Assembly: GCA_037384885.1 (NCBI GenBank)
Contig: JARRNO010000002.1
Coordinates: 1-28,171 of the forward strand
From: JARRNO01 sp037384885
Lineage (GTDB): Bacteria; Acidobacteriota; UBA4820; DSQY01
DNA: 28,171 bases
Reading direction: 5' to 3'
Part shown: piece by piece, positions 7,044-14,282 of the stretch
Layout of the letters: each line of letters starts with the position of its first letter
Position numbering within the stretch: position 1 is the first letter of the stretch
The notes under the pieces: model-generated
The model's input: only the letters and a program-made list of their open reading frames with translations
What the model was told of the DNA's origin: nothing
Database searches by the model: none
Translations under genes and position numbers: made by a program

Positions 7044-7081
7044 CGCAGAGCGGCCGGTGAGGAAGTAAAGAGTTAGGAAGT
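7044..7081 (+). repeat. Dispersed GCGGCCGG/purine-rich repeat, copy 2
   Basis: CGCAGAGCGGCCGG is followed by TGAGGAAGTAAAGAG and TTAGGAAGT. It aligns to the tgt-end copy (6804-6834) with only a few differences. The part 7057-7081 has an inverted, slightly longer relative at 7162-7195 (GTGAGGAAGC...CTAGGAAGT on the minus strand), which could pair with it in RNA. Confidence 0.6.
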
Positions 7082-7161
7082 AAAAAAGTGCCCGCGGGAG
7101 GTTCTCCGCAGGAAAGGATTTGAAATGCGTGCGGAGGCGGGGACAACCGCTGCAGACGGGG

Positions 7162-7195
7162 ACTTCCTAGCTTCTTAACCTCCTCGCTTCCTCAC
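7162..7195 (-). repeat. Inverted copy of the purine-rich repeat
   Basis: The minus strand reads GTGAGGAAGCGAGGAGG followed by TTAAGAAGCTAGGAAGT, matching the head and tail of 7057-7081 with an insertion of about nine bases. Confidence 0.5.
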
Positions 7196-7297
7196 CACCC
7201 CAACGGGCGCCCCGCGAGGAACATGCGGCCGGGACACGGCGCGCAGCGTCGTCCCGCGAAGGCAGGCCTGACACTACGAAACACAAATCACCAGACA

Positions 7298-7321
7298 CAA
7301 ATCACTGGGCCAAGTGATTTG
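7298..7321 (-). terminator. 9-bp perfect hairpin just after the heptosyltransferase gene
   Basis: CAAATCACT (7298-7306) pairs with AGTGATTTG (7313-7321) around a 6-nt loop, 7 nt beyond the stop codon of the minus-strand gene. There is no U run, so termination is uncertain. The left arm is part of the ACACAAATCAC direct repeat at 7281-7305. Confidence 0.4.
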
Positions 7322-7328
7322 GCATCAG

Positions 7329-8405
7329 TCACCCGGATTGTTTTCGCGAGGCACCCAGGAGAGACAGCGCGGCCTCTGCGACAGCGCTGGGATGAATCGC
7401 TTCCATGCAGGGCGGTTTGCCGGCAGATGAGGGGCGGCAGTCTTTCCAGAAACTCTGACGGCAGGGCGAGCATGGAAGGTCTGCGTAGATGACGCGAATG
7501 CGGTCGTCCGGGAGGCGAGGTGCAGTCTTGTCCGGTGCGCCCGGCCCAAAAACCGCAACCACGGGCGCGCCCACAGCGGCGGCCAGGTGCATGGGGCCTG
7601 AGTCGCTGCCTGCAAACAGGGCGGCCCTTTCCAGAATTGCGGCCATTGTGGGCAGCGATGTTTGTCCCCGGAGGTCGACGGCCTTGGGGCAGGCGGCGCA
7701 AAACGCTTCATGTACGGGTGCGTCCGATTCCACGCCCAGCAGCACGGGCTGCAGACCGGCCTCCTCGTGAAGGCGAAGAGCCACCTGGGCGAAACGATCC
7801 GGGTGCCAGGCGCGCGGCAGTTTGCTTGCCGTGACATGGTAGACGGCAAACGGCTGTTCCGACAGGCCGGCTCTTTCCAAGATCCCGGCGGCCCGGTCAC
7901 GGTCCTCGGGCGAAGGCGTGTACTCCACAAGGGCGGCGCCGGGATCGATGTCGAGCGGGGAGAGCACCCTGCCGAACTGCTCCGTGTGGTGCCGGAGCCA
8001 GTGATCTCGTGTGAAACGCACCGGATCGCTGAAGAGGAAACCGCGGTGGTCGGTGTCCAGCCCTATCCTCAATGGGATTCGAGCCAGCCGGACGAGTAGT
8101 GCTTCCCGGAACCCCTTGGGGAAGACGAGGGCGGCGTCGAATTCTAGGGTGCGCAACTTGGCGGCGAGAGCCAGAGTTCCACGAAATCCCGTATCTTCCA
8201 CCAGCAGAACCCTGGTGACGCCCGGCAGGTTTTTCGCCACAGGCGCCATACCCGGTTTGACGAGGGCCGTCAATTCCAGGTCGGGGCGTTCGCAAACCAA
8301 AGCGGAGAGCGACGGGGTGCACATGAGAACGTCGCCCAGCCAGTTGGGCAGACGCACAAGAACGCGGGCGCCTTTTTCGACGACGGATGCGGAATCCCGG
8401 TTCAC
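7329..8405 (-). CDS. waaF: Glycosyltransferase family 9, lipopolysaccharide heptosyltransferase II-like
   Basis: This 358-residue protein resembles WaaF, which transfers L-glycero-D-manno-heptose from ADP-heptose to the LPS inner core at the inner face of the cytoplasmic membrane. Seen: the N-terminal LVRLPNWLGDVLMCTPSLSAL (family pattern RxPxWLGDxVM), two Rossmann halves, and the GT9 signature GSDSGPMHLAAAVGAPVVAVFG in the C-terminal half. A Cys-containing segment PCSPCRQSFWKDC follows, as in many WaaF proteins. The start is GTG 8405, with GGAG seven bases upstream and 3 nt after the preceding stop, so it is translated as the last gene of a packed operon. gmhA at 22799 belongs to the same heptose pathway but is not linked. 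Another GT9 acceptor is possible. Confidence 0.85.
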   Translation of the reverse strand: MNRDSASVVEKGARVLVRLPNWLGDVLMCTPSLSALVCERPDLELTALVKPGMAPVAKNLPGVTRVLLVEDTGFRGTLALAAKLRTLEFDAALVFPKGFREALLVRLARIPLRIGLDTDHRGFLFSDPVRFTRDHWLRHHTEQFGRVLSPLDIDPGAALVEYTPSPEDRDRAAGILERAGLSEQPFAVYHVTASKLPRAWHPDRFAQVALRLHEEAGLQPVLLGVESDAPVHEAFCAACPKAVDLRGQTSLPTMAAILERAALFAGSDSGPMHLAAAVGAPVVAVFGPGAPDKTAPRLPDDRIRVIYADLPCSPCRQSFWKDCRPSSAGKPPCMEAIHPSAVAEAALSLLGASRKQSG

Positions 8406-8408
8406 GGG

Positions 8409-9515
8409 TCAGCTCCGCATCATCAGCCAGAGCAGGAAAAGCGCGAGCGCGGCTCCCACTAAGGCGGCGAGTGTGACCTTGACGGTGCTGAGAGGCTTCC
8501 GGCCGTAAAGTTTGCCCGTCTGTCCGTTAAGGACGAAGGGGTAGGAGCGCTTCCGGTAGCGGAAGGCTCCCGCCCAGACCGGGCAAAGAAGGTGCTTGAA
8601 CGTCTGTTTTGAAAAGCGGGTGTTCACAGCCAGATCGCGGTAGGTGTCGCCCGGTACAGACTCGGCGCAAAGGCGGCGTTGGTCCTGGGCCATGTTGTTG
8701 CTGGCGATGTGGTAGACGAGCTTCACGGGAATGTCGGCGTTGAGGACGCCGAATCCGGCCAGGTAGCGGGGATCATAAGCGGTCAGTTTCACGAGGTCGT
8801 AGGGATAAACCTTCAGGATCATGTCGAGCCGGTCTTCGTGCACGGCAGGCACGAGGACGTCGTTGTAGTTGTCGGACCGGCTGCCCGAAGCGGGCTCCCA
8901 TCGAATTCTCCTTACCTGGCGGGAGCGCTGGACGGCATTCCCGTTCGAATCACGGCCGGTAAAGCTTTCGGAAACGTAGTAAGCATGACCCGCCATGGCC
9001 GTCCATGTGCTGTCGGCGTGAGCGTCGAAGGTGAAAAAGGGCAGGTAAAGCCCCATGATCCGCTCGAGCTTGCCCATCTTTTTCAGGTCGCGGGGATGGA
9101 ACCACCCGCTCCCGATCCACTTCTTGAAGGCCGTACGGCATGCCTTGTCGTCCACCGAGAAGGGAAGGAGAGACTCGGGTTTCAACACATTGGCCTGGGC
9201 GGCGCCGCTCTCCAGTACGTAATCCGAGCCGCAGAAGGGACAGACCACAGAACGCTCCCGCGGCGGAATCTGAACGGAGGCTCCGCACTGCCGGCAGGTG
9301 AACTGCTTGAGCGTGACTCCGTAGCCCGTCGACCTGGGGTGGTCTTTCAAAAAGGCCATCAGATCCTGCTCTTCCGGCGCGAAACCGGGGTCGGAAGGAA
9401 CCGGGATCAGCGAGTCGCAGTATGGGCAGTGCATTTCCTGGCGGGCCGGATCCCACGCCAGCTCACCGCCGCAGTTGGGGCACGGGAAGGTTTTGGCGCT
9501 CCCGTCAGCACTCAT
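8409..9515 (-). CDS. Membrane-anchored zinc-ribbon protein of unknown function
   Basis: This 368-residue protein has two N-terminal zinc-ribbon units. The first is CPNCGG...CPYCD, near residues 10-35. The second is CRQCGAS...CPFCGSDYV, near 75-100. A mixed alpha/beta middle contains LERIMGLYLPFFTFDAHADSTWTAMAG, and one hydrophobic helix ends the protein (LAALVGAALALFLLWLMM, last about 20 residues). The architecture of paired zinc ribbons in the cytoplasm plus a C-terminal anchor resembles conserved hypothetical proteins loosely annotated as zinc-ribbon or PriA-related. I see no helicase or enzymatic motif. ATG 9515 is chosen because it overlaps the dehydrogenase stop by 11 nt and places the first zinc ribbon at the N-terminus. 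A longer frame to 9680 has an implausible Arg/Pro-rich lead. The function is unknown. Confidence 0.8.
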   Translation of the reverse strand: MSADGSAKTFPCPNCGGELAWDPARQEMHCPYCDSLIPVPSDPGFAPEEQDLMAFLKDHPRSTGYGVTLKQFTCRQCGASVQIPPRERSVVCPFCGSDYVLESGAAQANVLKPESLLPFSVDDKACRTAFKKWIGSGWFHPRDLKKMGKLERIMGLYLPFFTFDAHADSTWTAMAGHAYYVSESFTGRDSNGNAVQRSRQVRRIRWEPASGSRSDNYNDVLVPAVHEDRLDMILKVYPYDLVKLTAYDPRYLAGFGVLNADIPVKLVYHIASNNMAQDQRRLCAESVPGDTYRDLAVNTRFSKQTFKHLLCPVWAGAFRYRKRSYPFVLNGQTGKLYGRKPLSTVKVTLAALVGAALALFLLWLMMRS

Positions 9516-10524
9516 GGCACTTCGCCGCCTGGCTCCAGGGCGCATCGCCCGCCTGCTCGGGGACGGGATGGGCGGGACGCTTACCCTCCAGAACCGCGAG
9601 AAGGTCTGAGGCCGCCATTCGGGCCATGATTTCCCTGGTTTCACGTCCCGAAGAGCCGATGTGTGGAAGAAGGACGACATTAGACAGCCCGATCAATCCG
9701 GGGTGGACCTCCGGTTCTTTTTCATAAACGTCAAGGCCGGCGCCCGACAGGCGGCCTTCCTTAAGGGCTTCCACGAGGGCGGCTTCGTCCACCAGCGGCC
9801 CGCGGCCCGTGTTGATCAGCATGGCGCCGGGCTTCATGGCGGCGATGCGGCGGGCGTCCATAAGACCTCGAGTCTCTTCGGTCAGGGGGCAGTGGAGGCT
9901 TACAACGTCGGCGGATTGGATCAGTTCGTCGAGGGTGACGCGGCGAGCGTTGAGAGCCGCCTCTGTGGAAGCGGAGAGACGGTGACGCTGGGCATAGAGA
10001 GTATGCATCCCGAAACCGGCGGCCCTTCGGGCCACGGCCCGTCCGATCCGCCCCATCCCAACAATCCCGATAGTTTTCTCCTTGAAATCCATCCCGAGGA
10101 GCAGGTCCGGCGCCCAGCCGTGAAAACGCCCTTCGCGCACCAGCCGGTCCCCCTCGACGACGTGACGGGCGGCGGCAAGGATCAGCGCCCAGGCCAGGTC
10201 GGCCGTCGCTTCCGTCAAGACGTCCGGCGTGTGGGTTACCGTGATGTCGCGGTCGGTGGCGAACTCAACGTCGACGTTGTTGTAGCCTACCGCGTAATTT
10301 GCAATCACCCTGAGGTGCGGGCAGGACCGGATCACATCCGCCGTAACGGGATCGGAAAGAAGCGTGAGCGCTCCATCCGCCTCGGCGAACCACTCTTTGA
10401 GCATCGCTTCGGAGACGGCGCCTTCCGGCCTTTTGACCTCCAGGGACACTTTCTTTCCAAGCCCTTCCAGGGCATCGCCGGGAAGGGGAGAGGTGGCGAC
10501 AACGTGACAACGATGATTTGCCAT
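9505..10524 (-). CDS. D-2-hydroxyacid dehydrogenase (glyoxylate/hydroxypyruvate reductase-like)
   Basis: This 339-residue NAD(P)-dependent oxidoreductase interconverts 2-oxo- and D-2-hydroxy acids in the cytoplasm. The nucleotide-binding motif is TIGIVGMGRIGRAVARR (GMGRIG at 156-161). The catalytic trio is Arg241 (INTGRGPLVDE), Glu270 (GLDVYEKEPEV) and His288 (LLPHIGSSGRET). NYAVGYNNVDV near 77-86 and the AGLDVYEKEPEV context resemble GyaR/GhrB glyoxylate or glycerate dehydrogenases more than SerA, and there is no ACT domain. ATG 10524 is chosen (GGAGG and a second AGG upstream) over an in-frame start at 10632, which would overlap the aldolase and add a basic, unrelated lead. It lies 52 nt after a class II aldolase, perhaps acting on related short sugar acids; substrate unknown. 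Confidence 0.9.
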   Translation of the reverse strand: MANHRCHVVATSPLPGDALEGLGKKVSLEVKRPEGAVSEAMLKEWFAEADGALTLLSDPVTADVIRSCPHLRVIANYAVGYNNVDVEFATDRDITVTHTPDVLTEATADLAWALILAAARHVVEGDRLVREGRFHGWAPDLLLGMDFKEKTIGIVGMGRIGRAVARRAAGFGMHTLYAQRHRLSASTEAALNARRVTLDELIQSADVVSLHCPLTEETRGLMDARRIAAMKPGAMLINTGRGPLVDEAALVEALKEGRLSGAGLDVYEKEPEVHPGLIGLSNVVLLPHIGSSGRETREIMARMAASDLLAVLEGKRPAHPVPEQAGDAPWSQAAKCHEC

Positions 10525-10576
10525 GATAAAACCTATCCTCCATCGTCTGACTTTTCGCTCCGTTCTCCGAGACGGC

Positions 10577-11236
10577 CTAGTCTGGCCGGGGCGGATAACC
10601 GGGATTGTCTGCCAGGGCGTAGCCTTCAGCAAGGCGAAGCAGCGCGGCGATTTCCTCGTCGTCCAAGCGGCGGGCCCCGCCCAGAATTCGTGCGTTCAGA
10701 AAGATTCGGGCCGAGTGCTCAAGAGACTCCATGCGGTAGAAGGCGGTCCGGATGTCCGGCCCCACGGTGACGGCTCCGTGATTGGCCAGGAGCGCAGCCC
10801 GCCTGTTGCGCAGAGCCGCCGCCACGGCGTCTGCCAGTGTTTCCGAGGAAGGCATCTCGTAGGGCACCACCGGAACTTCGCCCAGAGACATCACCGCCTC
10901 CGACAGGAATCCGGTATCGAAGGTTTCGAGCGAACAGGCCAGGGCCGTGGCGCAGGGGGGATGGGCATGCACGATCGCGCCGACGCCTGGATCTCGGCGA
11001 TAGACGGCGAAATGAAGCGGCCACTCGGAAGAAAGCCTACCGGACTTTCCTTGACCTGACGGCGAGACAGCGGCCAGCAGGGTTTCGTTCAATTCCGCCT
11101 TGGGGATTCCAGACGGGGTGGCCAGAAAGCCTCCCGAAGCGAGACGAATCGAGAGGTTGCCGTCGGTTGAAGCCACGAACCCCTTCTCGTGGAGCTTGAG
11201 GGCGAAAAATACGAGATCAGAGGCGCTCCGTTTCAT
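10577..11236 (-). CDS. Class II aldolase/adducin family protein (FucA-like)
   Basis: This 219-residue zinc-dependent aldolase domain occupies the whole protein. Expected metal and catalytic residues are all present and at almost the numbering of E. coli FucA: Glu71, His90 and His92 (in IVHAHPP), and His153 (LLANHGAVTVG). The substrate-phosphate loop is near TDGNLSIRL and TPSGI. Possible activities include fuculose-1-phosphate aldolase, 5-deoxyribulose-1-phosphate-type aldolase of the DHAP shunt, or methylthioribulose-1-phosphate dehydratase (MtnB). The sequence does not decide among them. The start is ATG 11236 with GGGGGAAG upstream. It is 36 nt after the TPR gene and followed by the D-2-hydroxyacid dehydrogenase, suggesting a shared small-carbohydrate or salvage role. 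Confidence 0.9.
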   Translation of the reverse strand: MKRSASDLVFFALKLHEKGFVASTDGNLSIRLASGGFLATPSGIPKAELNETLLAAVSPSGQGKSGRLSSEWPLHFAVYRRDPGVGAIVHAHPPCATALACSLETFDTGFLSEAVMSLGEVPVVPYEMPSSETLADAVAAALRNRRAALLANHGAVTVGPDIRTAFYRMESLEHSARIFLNARILGGARRLDDEEIAALLRLAEGYALADNPGYPPRPD

Positions 11237-11272
11237 CGAACGCTTCCCCCACCCCGGCCGCGAGACGGCGGG

Positions 11273-11869
11273 TTAGGACTTCTTGAACAGGGTAGCCAAC
11301 TCTTTCACGGAAGCGTCGCCGGGGAAGAGTTCCTGGTATTTCTTGAAGATCTTCCGCGCCATCGCGTCCTGGTGAAGGTCGACCTTGTAGACCACCACTT
11401 GGTTGAAAAGAGCCTGCTTCTTGGAAGGATCCAGCGTCAGGGCCTTCTTGAAAAGCGCGAGCGCCTTCTCGGGATTCTTCTCCTGCCGGTAGCAGACACC
11501 CAGGTCCACCATCACATCCGTGTCCTGGTTATTGATTTTCAAGGCATCCTCGTACCAGGGGATCGCCTTGGCATAGTCGCCCATGTCGTAATAAATGTTG
11601 CCGAGCATGACCTTGGATTGAAGGTCGTTCGGGTCGGCCTTGGCCTTAGCGATGAATTGTTCGATCTCCGCGTTGTGCTGCTGCTGGTTGAAGTCGGCCT
11701 TTCCGTTCTGGGCCGGCTGCTGGGGCTGGCTTTGCCCCTGAGCCGCCTGCTGGGCCGCCATGGACATCTTGGCCTGTTCCTGGCTGTTGTACTGTTTCAT
11801 GATGATAAAGCAGACAACGGCGCCCAGGACAAATCCGGCCACCAGCATCAGCAGATGTTCCTTTTTCAT
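11273..11869 (-). CDS. TPR-repeat protein with an N-terminal membrane anchor
   Basis: This 198-residue protein has a hydrophobic segment at 5-24 (LLMLVAGFVLGAVVCFIIM), a Gln/Ala-rich linker (about 28-66) and about three tetratricopeptide repeats. The repeats lie at 83-116 (MLGNIYYDMGDYAKAIPWYEDALKIN), 117-150 (DLGVCYRQEKNPEKALALFKKALTLDP) and 151-184. The TPR part probably lies in the periplasm as a protein-docking scaffold. ATG 11869 is chosen because AGGAGG lies 7 nt upstream. The frame stays open to 12394 on the minus strand, but that part runs under the Cys/His gene on the other strand and is not believable. It begins the run TPR, aldolase, dehydrogenase, zinc-ribbon, waaF. The partner is unknown. 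Confidence 0.87.
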   Translation of the reverse strand: MKKEHLLMLVAGFVLGAVVCFIIMKQYNSQEQAKMSMAAQQAAQGQSQPQQPAQNGKADFNQQQHNAEIEQFIAKAKADPNDLQSKVMLGNIYYDMGDYAKAIPWYEDALKINNQDTDVMVDLGVCYRQEKNPEKALALFKKALTLDPSKKQALFNQVVVYKVDLHQDAMARKIFKKYQELFPGDASVKELATLFKKS

Positions 11870-12049
11870 TAGCATTCCTCCTCGCTGGGAATAAGGGCGG
11901 TTTCGCCCGCCTTCTAGAGAATGAAGGAAGATCGCGGGAGCGTCAAGGCGAAGCCGGGACGGTCCTGTACGCGACGGCCAATTGCCCCCGCTTTTCAGCC
12001 GTTGTCCACCATGGGGCAACGGCCATAACCCCTCGAACAGGAGGTGACC

Positions 12050-12625
12050 ATGAGGTTGCAGAAACGACACGTGATCGCAATGGGATTTGCAGGCGCCCTG
12101 CTTCTGGCGGGAGGCGCCGCTGTCCTCGCCTGGGGAGGGCCGCCGGCCTCGGCGGAAAGCGCGGCCTGCTGCCGGAAGACGGCGGCGGCCGGAATCGATG
12201 GGGCAGGGGCCGAATGTCAGAATAAGGCTCAATGCGCCGCAGAGGCGAAAGCGTACAAGGCAGCCCAGGCCTTGAGGGCCGATCTTGCTTCGTGGAATAC
12301 CTCCAGGAATGGGGCCCAGCAGGCGGTGTTCGAAAAGGGGGTCCGGTCCCATCTGGCCCTGTTGGTTTCTGCGCACGATTCCTGCAAGGCGCAATGCTCC
12401 ACCATGAAGGACGCCGCCGCGAAGTGCCCTTATGAAAAGGAAGTCAAGGCGCGCTTCCAGGCGCTCAAGGAAGACCTTTCAAAGATGAAGAAAGGGGTCG
12501 CCCCGGCCGATCGGGCCTCGTTCGATAAGACGCTTAAGAAGCATATCGAGCGGGTGGTGGGCAAGGTGGATTCCGGTCATCCGGAATGCCCTGCTTTGAA
12601 GAAGAACCGGGCCGCGTCGGTCTAA
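12050..12625 (+). CDS. Exported Cys/His protein with an internal duplication, function unknown
   Basis: The 191 residues start with a signal peptide (basic MRLQKRH, hydrophobic core about 9-28, ASA-type cleavage near 33-36). The mature part is Lys/Ala-rich and helical, with eight cysteines (40, 41, 56, 62, 112, 116, 126, 180). I do not recognise the family. Residues 74-112 and 138-180 align without gaps over 28 columns: ALxxDL, fifteen residues, F-E/D-K-x4-H, then a second His and HxxC (H109/C112; H177/C180). This looks like a tandemly duplicated unit that may bind metal or form disulfides in the periplasm. ATG 12050 has AGGAGG five bases upstream. A strong terminator follows, so it is a single-gene transcript. 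A 7-bp hairpin at 11998-12023 precedes the ribosome site. Confidence 0.85.
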   Translation: MRLQKRHVIAMGFAGALLLAGGAAVLAWGGPPASAESAACCRKTAAAGIDGAGAECQNKAQCAAEAKAYKAAQALRADLASWNTSRNGAQQAVFEKGVRSHLALLVSAHDSCKAQCSTMKDAAAKCPYEKEVKARFQALKEDLSKMKKGVAPADRASFDKTLKKHIERVVGKVDSGHPECPALKKNRAASV

Positions 12626-12637
12626 ACAGAATCGATC

Positions 12638-12665
12638 GGGAGGCCCGGCGGGCCTCCCTTTTTTT
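12638..12665 (+). terminator. Rho-independent terminator of the Cys/His gene
   Basis: GGGAGGCCC (12638-12646), loop GGC, GGGCCTCCC (12650-12658), followed by seven T. A classic strong terminator, 13 nt after the stop codon. Confidence 0.93.
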
Positions 12666-12857
12666 CGGGCGCGGCAAGCTGCGCCAAGAAAGAGGGAAAA
12701 GGGAAGAGGGCAAGGGTTAGACGCAGGAGGATGCGGGCTTCGCCCGGTCTCTTCTGATTTAAATAGCGGACCATCCCTCGCAGAATGCTCTCCAGGGGTT
12801 CGTGAACTGCAAGGACCCAAACGTTGCACACTGTTACAACATCAATCCGACGGTGGC

Positions 12858-12886
12858 TGTGGGAGGCGTCTCCTGGCGCCGATTCC
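12858..12886 (+). repeat. GTGG-type REP-like element, copy 2 (variant stem)
   Basis: TGTGGGAG is followed by GGCGTC-TCCT-GGCGCC (one G-T pair) and CGATT-like tail bases. Head and tail match copies at 27-50 and 25669-25692 while the stem bases differ in a compensatory way, as expected when the hairpin is conserved rather than the sequence. Confidence 0.55.
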
Positions 12887-12925
12887 CAGCAGCGGCTCCC
12901 TATTCGAAGCTCAAGCAGCAGACAA

Positions 12926-12963
12926 CCGTCGGCAGTCCACCGACGGCCGTTTTGCGGCCGCTG
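12926..12963 (+). repeat. GGCAGTCCACCG repeat, copy 1
   Basis: CCGTCGG-CAGTCCA-CCGACGG is a perfect 7-bp hairpin, followed by CGGCCG-TTTTG-CGGCCG. A related copy at 17582-17617 keeps GGCAGTCCACCG. It ends at the stop of the transporter gene on the minus strand. Confidence 0.55.
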
Positions 12964-12964
12964 A

Positions 12965-13897
12965 TTACCTCTCCGGCGGGTTATCGTTCTGCGCGGCGCC
13001 GGCTTCCATCTCCCATGAGCCCAGCATGTCCGGGTTGCCGCAGCCGTTTACTTCGGGTTCAAGCGTCGCGTGCTGGATATTCCAGTGTTCAGCCAGAAAG
13101 GCCCTGATTCTTCCCGAAAGCGCCTCGCAGGTTTCGAGGTCCATATCCGGAACGGACAGGTGGGCGGTCAGGACCCGCTGGCCGGGGCCGACCTGCCAGA
13201 CGTGGACATGGTGGAGCGTGGCCTTGGGAAAGGCCTGGGCAACACCCTGAACCAGATTTTTCACGTTCACGTCGGGAGGTACCGCCTCCACGAGCATGCC
13301 CAGAGCTTCCCAGACGATACCCACCGCGCTGTGCAGCACGACGATGCCGACGACGAGAGAGGCGATGGGATCCAGGTAAAGCCCCACCGGTGTGTGAACG
13401 AACAGAGCGGCGATGACGACGACGAGTGAGGCGAGCGCGTCCTGGAGCAGGTGAAGAAACGCGGTTTTCATGTTGAGATCGTGCGCGGGGTGGCTGCGCA
13501 GTAAAAAGACAGCGAGCACATTCGCCACAAGGGCGATGGAGGCCACCGCAAGCATGATGTCCGCCCGCACCGGCCTCGGGTGAAGAATTCTCTCGAGGGC
13601 TTCCCGCGCGATCAGGGCCGTCACGCCCAGCAGGAACAGGGCGTTGATGAGGGCTGCCAGCACTTCCACGCGTTTCAACCCGTAGGTGTGGCGGGTGCTC
13701 GGCGGACGCCGCCCGAGCTTTCGCGCTACGATGGCCAGGACGAGGGCCACCACGTCATTCAAGTTGTGAACGGCGTCGGCAAGAAGGGCGATGGAAGACG
13801 CGAACATTCCGCCGACAAACTCGGCCGCCGTAATGGCCGCGTTCAACAGTAGGCTCAGCCAGAGGCGCCTGTCCAGTGCGTGGTCGCTGTTCCGCAT
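12965..13897 (-). CDS. Cation diffusion facilitator family metal exporter (CzcD/ZitB-like)
   Basis: This 310-residue inner-membrane antiporter exports Zn(II) or similar cations in exchange for protons. Six membrane segments are expected between residues 10 and 205. Metal-site motifs of the family are seen: HNLND in LLADAVHNLNDVVALVLA (TM2) and HLLQD in AFLHLLQDALASLVVV (TM5). A His-containing cytoplasmic domain (about 210-290) holds HHVHVWQVGPGQRVLTAHLSVP, typical of the ferredoxin-like C-terminal dimer domain. The start is ATG 13897 with GGAG about 5 nt upstream. The gene stands alone. Its specificity is not known from sequence. Confidence 0.93.
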   Translation of the reverse strand: MRNSDHALDRRLWLSLLLNAAITAAEFVGGMFASSIALLADAVHNLNDVVALVLAIVARKLGRRPPSTRHTYGLKRVEVLAALINALFLLGVTALIAREALERILHPRPVRADIMLAVASIALVANVLAVFLLRSHPAHDLNMKTAFLHLLQDALASLVVVIAALFVHTPVGLYLDPIASLVVGIVVLHSAVGIVWEALGMLVEAVPPDVNVKNLVQGVAQAFPKATLHHVHVWQVGPGQRVLTAHLSVPDMDLETCEALSGRIRAFLAEHWNIQHATLEPEVNGCGNPDMLGSWEMEAGAAQNDNPPER

Positions 13898-13997
13898 GCT
13901 CTCTCCAACCTCCCACGCGGGTGGTCCTCACGACGCAGGAGCGCTTCCACTATATCAAAATGGCCGCTGAAGGGCCTCGTTGCGGCATGACCGAAAC

Positions 13998-14029
13998 GCG
14001 GCCGGTTAAGAAGTGGAGAAGCAAGGAAG
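13998..14029 (+). repeat. Dispersed GCGGCCGG/purine-rich repeat, copy 3
   Basis: GCGGCCGGTTAAGAAGTGG then AGAAGCAAGGAAG. It aligns with copy 2 (7050-7081) through the GCGGCCGGT head and the AGAAGT/AGGAAG body. Another, weaker copy begins CGGCCGCTGGGGAAGTAAGG at 14182. Confidence 0.5.
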
Positions 14030-14181
14030 CCGGCAGGCCGTTGCATGTGCACCGCTGTTGGCCGATAGTTGAAAGAGTGACCGTTGCGGGGTTCGCCCTT
14101 CGGCGAGCAGGGGCGCTGTACTGGGGCCGGGCGGCCCGGGGCTGCCAGCTGATGAATGACGAGGACGCACTGGCCACAAAT

Positions 14182-14216
14182 CGGCCGCTGGGGAAGTAAG
14201 GGGAACAGAAGCGAGG
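14182..14216 (+). repeat. Dispersed GCGGCCGG/purine-rich repeat, copy 4 (diverged)
   Basis: CGGCCGCTGGGGAAGTAAGG is followed by GGAACAGAAGCGAGG. It keeps the CGGCCG head and GGAAGTAA body of the family seen at 6804, 7044 and 13998. Confidence 0.4.
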
Positions 14217-14282
14217 CCGTGTGGGGCGGCCGGGTTGCGTGGCCGTCCCGCCCTCCCTATATTTTCTTTCAGGAGGATGATC

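Larger units (their letters stand above)
6829..7328. other. Repeat-rich intergenic region between tgt and the heptosyltransferase gene
   Basis: No gene is supported in these 500 bases. The content is a patchwork of short repeats and small palindromes: GGCTGC-TTC-GCAGCC near 6869; degenerate nine-base repeats of TCTCTG type at 6993-7021; GGCCGC-TGC-GCGGCC at 7025-7039; a purine-rich repeat at 7044-7081 with an inverted relative at 7162-7195; and ACACAAATCAC twice with a 14-bp period at 7281-7305. The two flanking genes converge here, but no classical U-tract terminator is seen. Confidence 0.65.
12666..12964. other. Intergenic region with REP-like and palindromic repeats
   Basis: No gene is seen. 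It contains a REP-like element at 12858-12886 and a repeat at 12926-12963 that recurs at 17582-17617. It also has a small GGGC-TTC-GCCC hairpin near 12736. The flanking genes converge, and no U-tract terminator for the minus-strand transporter gene was found. Confidence 0.6.
13898..14282. other. Repeat-bearing intergenic region between divergent genes
   Basis: No gene is supported. Copies of the GCGGCCGG/purine-rich repeat lie at 13998-14029 and 14182-14216, the first with GCGGCCGGTTAAGAAGTGG. A CGCC-CTTC-GGCG hairpin occurs near 14093. The leader just before 14283 is AT-richer (TATATTTTCTTTC) and carries the ribosome site AGGAGG at 14271-14276. Promoters for both flanking genes must lie here, but I could not assign them. 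Confidence 0.55.

Noticed and set aside
8537..8572. GTAGGAGCGCTTCC with a nearby complementary stretch, resembling a REP
   Set aside because: It lies inside the coding region for a plausible YRKRSYPF segment of the zinc-ribbon protein, and its tail does not match the three intergenic elements.
11870..12394. N-terminal extension of the TPR protein frame up to 12394
   Set aside because: AGGAGG precedes ATG 11869, the membrane anchor begins there, and the extension runs opposite the Cys/His gene on the plus strand.
13876..14199. Plus-strand 107-codon frame in the gap after the CDF gene
   Set aside because: It begins inside the transporter gene on the other strand, spans dispersed repeats, and shows no coding features.
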